Shown here: piece after piece, positions 1 to 9,406 of the stretch
Layout of the letters: the number at the start of each line of letters is the position of its first letter
How positions within the stretch are numbered: the stretch's first letter is position 1
DNA from: Huiozyma naganishii CBS 8797
Lineage: Eukaryota > Ascomycota > Saccharomycetes > Saccharomycetales > Saccharomycetaceae
Length of the DNA: 64,000 nucleotides
Direction of reading: 5' to 3'
Assembly: GCF_000348985.1 (NCBI RefSeq)
Contig: NC_035925.1
Coordinates: forward strand, 434,001 to 498,000
Notes under the pieces: model-generated
The model's database searches: none
Told to the model about the DNA's origin: nothing
What the model saw: only the letters and a program-made list of their open reading frames with translations
Position numbers and translations under genes: made by a program

Positions 1-1380
1 CTCATTCACACAAGTACTCTACGGAGTGTGTTAAAGGAAACCATCCCTGAACGGAGAGAGCAATTACTGAAATTGAAGAAGTTTCATGGCCAAGTAAAGA
101 TACCGGCCGGTGATATTACCATTGGGTCAGTTCTTGGGGGCATGAGGGGTAACAAGTCAATCTTTTGGCAATCAACCACACTGGATCCGATGGACGGGAT
201 CAAATTCCACGGGATGACCATTAAACAGTGTCAGGAACAGTTACCTGGCGATGCGAATGACCATCAATTCTACCCAGAATCAATGCTGTGGCTGTTACTA
301 ACGGGGAAAGTCCCCACGGTGGAGCAAACCAACGAACTGATTTCCGAGTTGAACGGAAGAGCGGAGAACGGCCGCTTACCAGAGTGTACTGAAAAGTTGC
401 TTGACAATTTGCCCAATAATATGCACCCAATGACACAGCTCGCCATTGCCGTTGCCTCTTTGAACTACGGGTCCCAATTCGCTAAGGGGTACCAGGCTGG
501 AACCATCAACAAACTGAACTACTGGGAAAGCACCTTGGAGGATTCGTTAACCCTCATTTCCAGATTACCTGCACTAGTGGGTAAAATATACAGCAAGATA
601 ACGCAAGATGGGTCACCCCTGGGCCAATTCAACAGCAGTAAAGACTGGAGTTACAACATCTGTTCCCTGATGGGGATGACCGCTGGCGGGGACTCCCTCA
701 ACAACAATAACTTGTCTCCACAACAGTCGCAAGATTTCGTCAACCTGATGCGGCTGTACACGGGCATCCACGCGGACCACGAGGGCGGGAATGTATCGGC
801 CCATACTACGCACCTCGTAGGGTCTGCGCTGAGCGATCCATTTCTGAGTTACTCCTCCGGCCTGATGGGGCTCGCGGGTCCATTGCACGGTCTTGCTGCG
901 CAGGAGGTCGTGCGGTTCTTAGTGGAGATGAACGGCAGTATCAAAAATGTGAATGACCCAAAACAGATATCGGAGTATCTGTGGTCTCTGCTCTCCTCAA
1001 ACAGAGTGATTCCAGGGTACGGACACGCGGTTCTTAGAAACACGGACCCGCGGTTCCAGGCGATGTTGGAGTTTGCAGAGAGGCGGTCTGACGAGTTCAA
1101 GGACGATGCAAACGTGCAACTGATGATGACGCTCCCCAAAGTCGCACCAGCCGTCCTCAAGGAACACGGGAAGTGCAAGAACCCGTACCCGAACGTGGAC
1201 AGTGCTTCAGGGGTGCTGTTCCAGCACTACGGGGTCACGCAATTGCTATTCATAACTGCAATATTTGGCTGTTCGAGAGCTTTGGGGCCGTTATCGCAGC
1301 TTGTCTGGGACCGCATCTACGGATTACCCATCGAAAGACCCAAGAGCATGGACCTCGAGGCACTGCAGAAATTGGTGTGA
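1..1380 (+). CDS. CIT3: 2-methylcitrate/citrate synthase, mitochondrial (5' partial)
   Basis: Condenses propionyl-CoA (or acetyl-CoA) with oxaloacetate in mitochondria; the CIT3 branch serves the 2-methylcitrate cycle. The reading frame is open from base 1, so the true start lies left of the window; the GTG at 28 is not a start. The citrate synthase core is complete: GGNVSAHTTHLVGSALSD and GPLHGLA in the middle, PGYGHAVLRNTDPR with the second active-site His, and NVDSASG with the catalytic Asp. The C-terminus ends shortly after GLPIERPKS, as in yeast Cit3. CIT3 is preferred over CIT1/CIT2 because the next gene on the same strand is PDH1, the same pair as YPR001W-YPR002W. Substrate preference is inferred from orthology only. 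Confidence 0.93.
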   Translation, partial: LIHTSTLRSVLKETIPERREQLLKLKKFHGQVKIPAGDITIGSVLGGMRGNKSIFWQSTTLDPMDGIKFHGMTIKQCQEQLPGDANDHQFYPESMLWLLLTGKVPTVEQTNELISELNGRAENGRLPECTEKLLDNLPNNMHPMTQLAIAVASLNYGSQFAKGYQAGTINKLNYWESTLEDSLTLISRLPALVGKIYSKITQDGSPLGQFNSSKDWSYNICSLMGMTAGGDSLNNNNLSPQQSQDFVNLMRLYTGIHADHEGGNVSAHTTHLVGSALSDPFLSYSSGLMGLAGPLHGLAAQEVVRFLVEMNGSIKNVNDPKQISEYLWSLLSSNRVIPGYGHAVLRNTDPRFQAMLEFAERRSDEFKDDANVQLMMTLPKVAPAVLKEHGKCKNPYPNVDSASGVLFQHYGVTQLLFITAIFGCSRALGPLSQLVWDRIYGLPIERPKSMDLEALQKLV

Positions 1381-1803
1381 AGTCAATGGTAAACTCCGAT
1401 GGCACGGCGGGACCGGTACTACAAGTGTAATTTACGGACTGCTAACAGAACCAATGCGGGGGACAGGGAAGAGGGTCATACAAGGGCACTACTGAAGTCG
1501 ATAAACTAGATGTTTACAATAAAAGAATTAGATCGATCCGTCCTTGAGTGAAGTTCCTATTTCAGTTTTTTACTCCAACTGATCGTTCTTGATTTATCCA
1601 TCGCATTGTAAATACCTTCCCCACAGAATGGTTTAATGCATATAAATACATGGAAGTATTTATCCAATGGCAATTGAATGATATGGTCATTTCCCCTAAA
1701 TAGCTCCTGAACCTTACCTTACTGTTATATATATGTGTATATAAATATTCTTCTCCAAACAGCTTTCTTGTTAAGGTTCCGCAGCGTCACCTACTGTAAA
1801 AGA
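1381..1803. other. intergenic, CIT3 to PDH1
   Basis: This stretch holds the 3' end of CIT3 and the promoter of PDH1. There is an AT-rich tract with TATA-like sequence (TTATATATATGTGTATATAAAT) about 60-80 bases before the preferred PDH1 start. The in-frame ATG at 1735 falls inside this TATA-like tract and is probably untranslated. No RNA gene or repeat was seen. Confidence 0.5.
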
Positions 1804-3333
1804 ATGACCCTTTTTAGTAAGCTAAGAGGTCAGTCCAGAAACATCAGATACCCTCGTTGTTTTTACTCTACACAGATGCAGCAAAACGTGAGGCCAGAAG
1901 CGGACAAGTTGTTACAGGACATAGCGACGTATGTCCACTCGAAGCCAATTGATTCCTCACTGGCTCTGAAGACCGCAAAGCTCTGTCTATTGGACACGCT
2001 TGGGTGCGGTCTTGCCGCTTTGAAATTCGACCAACCACGGCAGATCATCGAGCCCATTACATCAACTCTGGGGAAGATCCCCGGCGGCACTAGAGTGCTC
2101 GGAACTAAATTTGAGATGGACCCAGTTAACGGTGCGTTTGCACTGGGGACACTGATCAGATGGCTGGATTTCAACGATTGCTGGCTAGCTGCTGAATGGG
2201 GCCACCCTTCCGACAATCTGGGAGGGATCCTTTCCGTGGCCGATTTCGTCAACAGAGCGGGGACAAGCCCCAATGGTCGGAAATGGACCGTCAGGGATGT
2301 CTTGGAGGCGATGGTAAAGGCGCACGAAATCCAGGGAGTTCTGGCGTTGGACAATTCGTTCAACTCTCACGGACTCGACCATGTAGTGTTGGTTAAAGTG
2401 GCCACCGCGAGCGTCGTCTCCAAACTGTTGGGCCTTACAAGTGAACAAACTATGGAGTGTGTTTCACAGGCCTGGGTGGACGGTCAAAGCTTGAGGACTT
2501 ACCGCCATGCACCAAATACCGGGTCCAGGAAATCGTGGGCTGCTGGGGATGCATGTTCGAGAGCTGTCAAATTGGCGTACCTGGTGAAACAAGGTAACGT
2601 TGGTTTGATTCCCTCCGTTCTATCGGCACAGACATGGGGTTTTTATGACGTCTTGAATGGCGGTGAGCCGTTCAAATTTACCCAGAGAGATTCGTTTGAG
2701 TCTTACGTCATGGAAAACGTCCTCTTCAAGATTTCATTCCCAGCAGAATTCCATGCGCAAACAGCGGTGGAATGCTCCATCAAGGCTCACAGTATCTTGA
2801 AACAGTTGGGGAAGACTGCTGCAGATATCAAATCGGTAAGAATAAGAACCCAAGACGCAGCGATGAGAATTATTGACAAACAGGGCCCACTATACAACTA
2901 CGCTGATAGAGACCACTGCATCCAGTACATGTCTGCTGTACCACTTATCCATGGTAGGCTCCAGGCTAACGACTACATGGATTCTGTCGCAGAAGACCCT
3001 CGGATCGACGAATTGAGAGCAAAGATGTTTTGCGTCCGCGACGAACAGTTTACACTGGACTACCATGACCCAGAGAAAAGATCTATCGCAAACGCTCTCC
3101 GGATAGAATTGAACGACGGCACTGTTTTGGATGAGATTGTAGTCGAATACCCTGTTGGCCACCGCCGCAGAAGAGAGGAGGGGATCCCATTGCTAATGTC
3201 TAAATTCGAAAACCATCTGAACGATCACTTCACAGCAGAACCTGAACGTGTCCAGAAAATCTTAGAACTGGCTCAAAGTGAGAAGCTACTGGATACCACG
3301 GCGGACGAGTTCGTAGACTTGTTCTGGAACTGA
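1804..3333 (+). CDS. PDH1: 2-methylcitrate dehydratase, mitochondrial (MmgE/PrpD family)
   Basis: Dehydrates 2-methylcitrate to 2-methyl-cis-aconitate, the step after methylcitrate synthase in propionate breakdown. The protein matches yeast Pdh1 along its length, with the PrpD-family blocks RWLDFNDCWLAAEWGHPSDN, DGQSLRTYRHAPNTGSRKSW, KISFPAEFHAQTAVE and a C-terminal VEYPVGHRRRREEGIPLL. The ATG at 1804 is preferred (509 residues); the upstream in-frame ATG at 1735 lies in a TATA-like tract. From 1804 the N-terminus is basic and Ser/Arg-rich (MTLFSKLRGQSRNIRYPRCF), suitable as a mitochondrial presequence. It follows CIT3 on the same strand, and the two probably act in one pathway. Confidence 0.95.
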   Translation: MTLFSKLRGQSRNIRYPRCFYSTQMQQNVRPEADKLLQDIATYVHSKPIDSSLALKTAKLCLLDTLGCGLAALKFDQPRQIIEPITSTLGKIPGGTRVLGTKFEMDPVNGAFALGTLIRWLDFNDCWLAAEWGHPSDNLGGILSVADFVNRAGTSPNGRKWTVRDVLEAMVKAHEIQGVLALDNSFNSHGLDHVVLVKVATASVVSKLLGLTSEQTMECVSQAWVDGQSLRTYRHAPNTGSRKSWAAGDACSRAVKLAYLVKQGNVGLIPSVLSAQTWGFYDVLNGGEPFKFTQRDSFESYVMENVLFKISFPAEFHAQTAVECSIKAHSILKQLGKTAADIKSVRIRTQDAAMRIIDKQGPLYNYADRDHCIQYMSAVPLIHGRLQANDYMDSVAEDPRIDELRAKMFCVRDEQFTLDYHDPEKRSIANALRIELNDGTVLDEIVVEYPVGHRRRREEGIPLLMSKFENHLNDHFTAEPERVQKILELAQSEKLLDTTADEFVDLFWN

Positions 3334-3508
3334 ATCAACACCAACCTACGTACATACATATCCATATATATATCTATCCACAATCCATATTCTTTACTTG
3401 CAAGTGTTTTGCAATTCACATAATGAAGAAAAGAAAAAAAAATTTGAAAGCGTCCAACTGCGACCTTTGCGATCATCCCAACAGTTCTCGAGTGAAGGGA
3501 TACCACCA

Positions 3509-6196
3509 ATGAGCGGCTCTGCACTGGGCAGTAACCCAATTGCGAAGAGGGAGGACGAACAGGAGTCCAAGGGGGCTTCAACTTCAAAACTCTTCAGTGA
3601 TCTGATCGAATCTTCTGGGACTCTACCCACAACGTCATCTGAATTGGGATCTATTCAACTCTCAATCAATGAGATCAACAGACGTACCAAAGAAATGAGG
3701 GCACACACCCACGTTGCTGCGAACCGTGATCACACGAAGGCGCATTACTTGTTGGCTGGTAGTGGACTGGCATTTGATGATGTCGACACTTCGTTGCAGA
3801 ATCTACAACGCGTCGGACAGAATGGCAGCTCTTTGGGTGGGGCACGTGAAAGAGACGGGAAAGCCTCGGCTTCTACTACGGAGATTGATAGTTATTTGAA
3901 ATTGAAGAAGGACGAAAACATTTTGACCTCCATTGAGTTAGTGTTATCGAATGCTGCTAAAGATTTCGACACTTTTGTCACATCTAATTTGAACCTAGAC
4001 TGGGAACAGAGGAAGAAAGTTGTGAGAGAAAACTTCGGTATACTTATCAACCAGAACTCGAAGGGGGAACTTCAGAATCACACGTCCTCGGTTGATGCTC
4101 AACCGCCCTCCCTCAAAAAATTGTGGAATGCCAATGGCTCTCTCAAAAATAATACCACCCCCAACAACATTGCCCGGATTCTAAGCGATGATGATAACTT
4201 ACCTAAATTTAACGTCAACGAACATCACATGGTCAGAGCGAAGTTTGAGGGATACGGAGAAGTTATTCACAGGTTCAACAACGCAAGACAGGCACGCGCC
4301 AAATTTCCATTACACCAGGAATTTATCCGTCTGTTGAATAGTTCTGGCGATAATAAAAACATTCAATTGCTTCAAAGCTGGAGGATTTTAGAAATTGCCG
4401 ACAAGAGTAAAATGAAGAACACTAACGCTGAGATTATCAACAACTCGAAGCACACTTTACAGTCTCAATTTCTGGAACTCGTCGCTTCCATGTATGAAAA
4501 GAAAATGGATGAGGGATTACCAACTAATATCAATAAGATGAAGTCATTTATTGATTCAACTTTGAAGAACCTTGCTGACAATACCTGGAAGATCGCCAAC
4601 CTAACTATAGTTAACAATGTGCCAGTTTGGGCGCTTATTTTCTACCTACTGAGGGCAGGGTTGAACGAGGAAGCGTTGGAAGTCGCTGTTAGCAACAAGT
4701 CGAGCTTCAAGAAGGTCGAACAGTCCTTTTTGGGTTACTTCAAGGCTTACATCCAATCCAAAGACAATAAGTTGCCTGTGGAATTCTCGACCAGGCTGCA
4801 TACAGAATACAACCAACACATTAAAAACTCGCTCAACGGAGATCCCTTTAGAATGGCTGTTTACAAAATTATTGGTAGGTGCGATTTGACAAGGAAGAAT
4901 ATTTCTGCTGTCACTCTATACATGGAAGACTGGCTATGGATGCACTTCATGCTTATTAAGGAGGAGTGTGTGGACCCCAATGACCCGGTTTATGAAAGAT
5001 ACACACTAGAGGATTTCCAAAGCATTATCTTGTCCCATGGACCCTCCAAATTCAAAAACTCTTATCTACAAATTTTGATTCTGAGTGGGTTATTTGAGTT
5101 GGCAGTTGAATACGCATATTCAATCAATGAAATAGACGCTGTACACTTGGCCATCGAGCTGGCAAACCAGAAACTACTGAGAATAAGTACCGACCAACCA
5201 AGCGTAAATCCATCCACGGGCGAACGATTTAAATTCGTGAGTATCAACGCTGAAACGAACGCTACGCAGCTCAATTATGCGAAGGTCATTGCGTCTTACA
5301 CAAGATCGTTCAAGTTTTCCGATCCAAGGATTGCTACCGAATATTTGATTTTGATCGGATTAGTGGAGACTCCAACAGAGATTGAATTATGCCACGAAGC
5401 TTTGAGAGAGCTAGTCTTGGAAACCAAAGAGTTCAGTATACTGTTGGGTAAAATTAACAGAGACGGGTCGAGAATCCCCGGGGTCATTGAAGAGAGACAA
5501 CCGTTACTCCATCTGAATAACGAGAAGGAGTATCTTAGAACGATTACTGAACAAGCTGCTCACAGGGCTGAAGAGGATGGCAGAATATATGATAGCTTGC
5601 TGCTGTATCAACTATCAGAGGAGTACGACATTGTTATCACGCTGATCAACGGGCTATTGAGTGACGTTTTGAGCAACTCTGATCTGTCTGAGAACTTATT
5701 CTGGAACGACGACACAAGCGAGTCGAATCCAATCTTGCTAGCTGAGAGGTTGATCGACATTTATTTGGGCAACGTCGAAATCTCACAACTGATTTCCAAC
5801 AAGAACCAAGAGACGTGTTTGCTGCTTTTGCAGCTTGTGAAGATCAGGAAACTGTTTATCTCGCAGCAATGGCAGATCACATTACAGGAGCTTGCCTCTT
5901 TAGAGCTGTTGCCACTCAAAGACGATGCCTCTATCAGAAAGAGGGCTGAAGATTTCAACTCTTTGAACCCCAATGTGATAAAATGCGTGCCCAACTTGCT
6001 TGTGATGAGCATGACCAGTATTTCTAAAGAGATTCGGTTGCTGCGCAGCAGTGTTTATCAGACAACAGTGAAGGACCAACAGATATCAGCTCTCAAGACA
6101 GTTGCCAAAAACCTGATGGTATATGCCGGTATGATTCAATACAAGATGCCGAGGGAAACGTATAGCACTCTTATTGCGCTCGACGTCGCACTATAA
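3509..6196 (+). CDS. NIC96: nucleoporin of the inner ring, Nup93/Nic96 family
   Basis: Scaffold nucleoporin of the nuclear pore inner ring; its N-terminal coiled coil anchors the Nsp1-Nup57-Nup49 channel complex. About 895 residues from the ATG at 3509, against 839 in S. cerevisiae. The open frame extends 37 codons further up to 3398, but that stretch has no family similarity. Recognisable blocks are SSELGSIQLSINEINRR near the N-terminus, HYLLAGSGLAFDDVD, the central VEQSFLGYFKAYIQSKDNKLPVE, VTLYMEDWLWMHFMLIKEE, LCHEALRELVLETKEF, RDGSRIPGVIEERQPLL, and the terminal MIQYKMPRETYSTLI. The mostly helical C-terminal two thirds is the Nic96 domain. It is convergent with YPI1, with about 150 bases between them. 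Confidence 0.96.
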   Translation: MSGSALGSNPIAKREDEQESKGASTSKLFSDLIESSGTLPTTSSELGSIQLSINEINRRTKEMRAHTHVAANRDHTKAHYLLAGSGLAFDDVDTSLQNLQRVGQNGSSLGGARERDGKASASTTEIDSYLKLKKDENILTSIELVLSNAAKDFDTFVTSNLNLDWEQRKKVVRENFGILINQNSKGELQNHTSSVDAQPPSLKKLWNANGSLKNNTTPNNIARILSDDDNLPKFNVNEHHMVRAKFEGYGEVIHRFNNARQARAKFPLHQEFIRLLNSSGDNKNIQLLQSWRILEIADKSKMKNTNAEIINNSKHTLQSQFLELVASMYEKKMDEGLPTNINKMKSFIDSTLKNLADNTWKIANLTIVNNVPVWALIFYLLRAGLNEEALEVAVSNKSSFKKVEQSFLGYFKAYIQSKDNKLPVEFSTRLHTEYNQHIKNSLNGDPFRMAVYKIIGRCDLTRKNISAVTLYMEDWLWMHFMLIKEECVDPNDPVYERYTLEDFQSIILSHGPSKFKNSYLQILILSGLFELAVEYAYSINEIDAVHLAIELANQKLLRISTDQPSVNPSTGERFKFVSINAETNATQLNYAKVIASYTRSFKFSDPRIATEYLILIGLVETPTEIELCHEALRELVLETKEFSILLGKINRDGSRIPGVIEERQPLLHLNNEKEYLRTITEQAAHRAEEDGRIYDSLLLYQLSEEYDIVITLINGLLSDVLSNSDLSENLFWNDDTSESNPILLAERLIDIYLGNVEISQLISNKNQETCLLLLQLVKIRKLFISQQWQITLQELASLELLPLKDDASIRKRAEDFNSLNPNVIKCVPNLLVMSMTSISKEIRLLRSSVYQTTVKDQQISALKTVAKNLMVYAGMIQYKMPRETYSTLIALDVAL

Positions 6197-6342
6197 CGAC
6201 CGCAACAAACGACAGAAGAACAAAAAATTTGAACTTGAACCATCCCATGTGTATATAAGTTATGTACTGGGACAGGGAACCATGACCATTCGATCGATCC
6301 TCCCTACTCCCATCCCCCTCCGCCTCAACTTACCACTTTTAA

Positions 6343-6783
6343 CTACAAACGCCTTTGAATCTGAATATGCTTGTAATCCGGTTGTACTTCGTAAGCGTTG
6401 GGCTCTGCATCCGCAGCTTGCAACTTCTCCTTCCTACGAGCAATCCGGCGCTGCCTCCTCTGGTTCTTGTTCAACCCCTCATCGTTGTCGGACTCACTTG
6501 AAGAATCGGAGGAACTTGACCCCTCCTCGTGCTCATGCTCCTCGTGATTGTGCCCGACACACTCGTCCTCGTCCTGAGGGTGGTAAATACAGCATATCTT
6601 CGTCTTCTTCCTGTCGAGGTGCTCGTTATCTACAACGTCCTGCTCCCATTTGACGTTGTGCCGTGCCGCAGTAGACCCGCTCTTCTGCTCCTGTTTTGCC
6701 TTCTGATCAGCGCGTAACTTCAAAACGGGGCGCACAACGGTCTCCGTCTGCGACCCCTGTACTGTCTCTGCCGGACGGTCCAT
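6343..6783 (-). CDS. YPI1: type 1 protein phosphatase inhibitor/regulator
   Basis: Small regulator of the PP1 phosphatase Glc7, the yeast counterpart of inhibitor-3, acting mainly in the nucleus. It has 146 residues from the ATG at 6783; an in-frame ATG 15 codons upstream (6828) seems less likely. The family core [14 protein letters not shown] is present with its PP1-docking VKW, followed by [16 protein letters not shown]. After that come a His/acidic/Ser-rich tract, a basic RRQRRIARR segment and the conserved NAYEVQPDY. It is divergent from RPN11 with a shared promoter of about 200 bases, as in YFR003C-YFR004W. Confidence 0.94.
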   Translation of the reverse strand: MDRPAETVQGSQTETVVRPVLKLRADQKAKQEQKSGSTAARHNVKWEQDVVDNEHLDRKKTKICCIYHPQDEDECVGHNHEEHEHEEGSSSSDSSSESDNDEGLNKNQRRQRRIARRKEKLQAADAEPNAYEVQPDYKHIQIQRRL

Positions 6784-6979
6784 TATCACAGACAAGTGGA
6801 GAGCTGTTCCGACTACGATGCTCCCCAAGATGCCAGTAACACCACCTTCTGGGCCTCCCCTTCTTCAAGATTTGATCGAAAATTTGAAATATATTTAAAT
6901 TTGAACAGTTCGAGGTTCTTTAAGAGGCGAGTGGTTTCAGTGGCGAACAGTGGGCAACGAACAAAGGAGCAACGGCGCG

Positions 6980-7900
6980 ATGGAGAGACTACAGCGGCTG
7001 ATGATGAACGGGAAGGTTGGAGCCGTCGATGCGGAGAAGGACGACACGAAGGAGACCGTTTGGATCTCGTCGATTGCTCTACTGAAGATGCTGAAGCACG
7101 GGCGTGCCGGTGTGCCGATGGAAGTCATGGGACTGATGCTGGGTGAGTTCATAGATGAGTACACGATCCAGGTAGTGGATGTGTTTGCCATGCCGCAGTC
7201 CGGGACCGGTGTCTCTGTCGAGGCTGTGGACGATGTGTTCCAAGCGAAGATGATGGATATGTTGAAGCAGACAGGCAGGGACCAGATGGTTGTTGGGTGG
7301 TACCATTCGCATCCTGGGTTCGGTTGCTGGCTGTCTTCCGTGGATGTGAACACTCAGAAGTCCTTTGAGCAGCTGAACAGCAGGGCCGTCGCTGTTGTGG
7401 TGGACCCAATTCAGTCCGTGAAGGGTAAAGTTGTCATCGACGCCTTCAGACTGATCGACACTACAGCTTTGATCAACAACCAGGAACCCAGACAGACCAC
7501 GTCGAACGCCGGTCTGATGAACAAGGCGAACATCCAAGCTCTGATTCATGGGCTCAATAGGCACTATTACTCCCTAAATATAGACTACATGCAGACGCCG
7601 GCGGAGGTTAAAATGCTGATGAACGTGCACAAGGAGCAATGGCAGTCCGGGTTGAAGATGTACGACTACGAGGCGAAGGAGGAGAAGAACCTTGCCGCGA
7701 CGAGGAGAATGGTGGAGATAGCAGAGCAGTACTCGAAGAGAATAGAGGAGGAGAAAGAGCTGACGGAGGATCAACTCAAGACCCGGTACGTCGGGAGACA
7801 GGATCCCAAGAAGCACTTGGCGGAGACCGCGGAGACCGCGCTGGATGATAACATTGTCTCGATATTGACCTCCAGTGTCAACGCAGTCGCAATTAAATGA
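6980..7900 (+). CDS. RPN11: 26S proteasome lid deubiquitinase (JAMM metalloprotease)
   Basis: Zinc-dependent deubiquitinase of the 19S lid that removes ubiquitin chains as substrates enter the proteasome. The JAMM motif is intact: [14 protein letters not shown] gives zinc ligands His109, His111 and Asp122 when the start is the ATG at 6980, the same numbering as in S. cerevisiae. The insertion after the motif (NTQKSFEQL) and the C-terminal [12 protein letters not shown] block are conserved. The protein has 306 residues, the usual length. An in-frame ATG ten codons upstream (6950) is not conserved. I saw no perfect Rpn4 site (GGTGGCAAA) in the short promoter. It is convergent with SAD1. Confidence 0.98.
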   Translation: MERLQRLMMNGKVGAVDAEKDDTKETVWISSIALLKMLKHGRAGVPMEVMGLMLGEFIDEYTIQVVDVFAMPQSGTGVSVEAVDDVFQAKMMDMLKQTGRDQMVVGWYHSHPGFGCWLSSVDVNTQKSFEQLNSRAVAVVVDPIQSVKGKVVIDAFRLIDTTALINNQEPRQTTSNAGLMNKANIQALIHGLNRHYYSLNIDYMQTPAEVKMLMNVHKEQWQSGLKMYDYEAKEEKNLAATRRMVEIAEQYSKRIEEEKELTEDQLKTRYVGRQDPKKHLAETAETALDDNIVSILTSSVNAVAIK

Positions 7901-7966
7901 ATAGCGGCCAGCGACGACCATATATTATGTAAGTGTTATGTACACGGTGCCGTCACGGGCTCACAC

Positions 7967-9226
7967 TCAAACCCTACGCCATACTTGCAAGTATGTCTCC
8001 TTCAAGAACAGGAGTTCTTGTTCTCTGGCCGTCACAAGGGGGCCGTCAATCTCGTACCATTGATCGTTATTCGTGTTGAGCAGTTGTAGTTTCCAGTGGT
8101 TTGTATCGTCCGTTGCAATGTCCGAGGACCTGACGACGTCGTTGATCAGGTTCCCCTGAAGTCTGTATCGGTGGTTCCCCGGGAACTCTACCGTGAGCGG
8201 GAAATCCACCATTGTTTGGTTCCTGTCCCGTACGGGGAAGGGCAATCTTGCACCAGAGTGTCTGTTGTAGTAAACGATGAGGTGTTCCGGAAGGGAACGG
8301 AACATGTAAGGCGCTGTGTCGCTGTCGAATTTGTTCTGCAACAACGTGGATAGCTGGATCTGCGGTAGATCGTTGACTTCTCTCCCGTCTTTGAAGATCG
8401 TGGCCGATGATGTGGGTAAGTCCAGCGTAACGTTCCAAAAGGGGACCACTCTGCTAGTCTGCTTGACCTCAATTTCTCCGCGACACGCGCTGGCCAAAGT
8501 ATCCTGCAACGGGGACTTGATCAATTGGTTGATCAGCCAGTTGAATGCCAGTTTCGGGTCCGTGACGTCCAACCAATCTCTCGAATGTACCTGCAGGTAA
8601 CTGACCCATTCCTCCGGAGAGACGTGTCCCCTGAGCAGAGTGGTGGACCAAAGTCTCTGCACGAATTGTGTAACTTGCCCCACCAGTGTACCCTCTTGCT
8701 GCTTACACAGCAAGAGATTGTCTCTCACGGGTGTGATATGTGCGAGCAAGATCACAATATAGTTCACAAGTTGTGGCTTCCCAGTGATACCGACGAACCC
8801 GTTCGTGTACTGCTTCCCTGCAACGAGATCCGTGCAGTTCTGAGGAAACGCCTGCAATCTATCACTCTCAAACTGCGGCTGCAACGCCAATTGCAACCGT
8901 TGCAGCAGCGTGTCCCGCGCGGTATCGACCTCTCTGTTCAAGGGGAGCTCATACACTTTCGCGTCCCGTAGGTTCATGAACATGCTGTGCCGTGAATTGT
9001 TAACCGCATGGAGAAAGCAGGGCGACCGTGCGCCCCTCCCCTGCAAAAACTTCCCGCATTGCAGGCAGCAGTACACCTCCAGCGGTGTGCACTTCACGGA
9101 ACACCTCTTCACTTGATCGAAATCTAACTTCCTGAGATCGATGTACTTGCGAATGGTGCCCGCATCCAATCTTTTCACTGGCACATCAACAGAGTTCGTA
9201 CTTGCCGCCCGTTTCACCGCCGGCAT
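7967..9226 (-). CDS. SAD1: spliceosome assembly factor, inactive ubiquitin-hydrolase-like protein
   Basis: Needed for stable U4/U6.U5 tri-snRNP assembly and splicing; orthologue of human USP39. It carries an N-terminal ZnF-UBP module (TPLEVYCCLQCGKFLQGRG, with later His residues) and a C-terminal USP fold. Matches to the family include HITPVRDNLLL, SYLQVHSRDW, PFWNVTLDLP, NRNQTMVDFPLTVE and the end LLFLKETYLQVW. The protein is 419 residues from the ATG at 9226; the frame is open for another 58 codons upstream, but that extension is Cys-rich and not conserved. I see no USP catalytic Cys box, as expected for this family. It is divergent from the YFR006W gene. Confidence 0.95.
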   Translation of the reverse strand: MPAVKRAASTNSVDVPVKRLDAGTIRKYIDLRKLDFDQVKRCSVKCTPLEVYCCLQCGKFLQGRGARSPCFLHAVNNSRHSMFMNLRDAKVYELPLNREVDTARDTLLQRLQLALQPQFESDRLQAFPQNCTDLVAGKQYTNGFVGITGKPQLVNYIVILLAHITPVRDNLLLCKQQEGTLVGQVTQFVQRLWSTTLLRGHVSPEEWVSYLQVHSRDWLDVTDPKLAFNWLINQLIKSPLQDTLASACRGEIEVKQTSRVVPFWNVTLDLPTSSATIFKDGREVNDLPQIQLSTLLQNKFDSDTAPYMFRSLPEHLIVYYNRHSGARLPFPVRDRNQTMVDFPLTVEFPGNHRYRLQGNLINDVVRSSDIATDDTNHWKLQLLNTNNDQWYEIDGPLVTAREQELLFLKETYLQVWRRV

Positions 9227-9406
9227 CGCTGGACCCACAGCACAAACACCAACTGCAACAACATCAACGCGATGACCTTCACCGTGAAGCAACGGAACTG
9301 AACAAAATATATTTCTGAATATAGAAAGAAGACGGCGACAACAACAGCGTGAACTTGACACTTGACACATTCTCTGTCGGAGGAACTCCGTTGAAACCAT
9401 TGAGCG

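Noticed and set aside
28..30. GTG as start of the first gene
   Set aside because: The frame is open to base 1 and the citrate synthase similarity begins near there, so the gene is simply cut by the window edge.
6930..6950. Possible proteasome-associated control element upstream of RPN11
   Set aside because: AGTGGCGAA differs at two positions from GGTGGCAAA.
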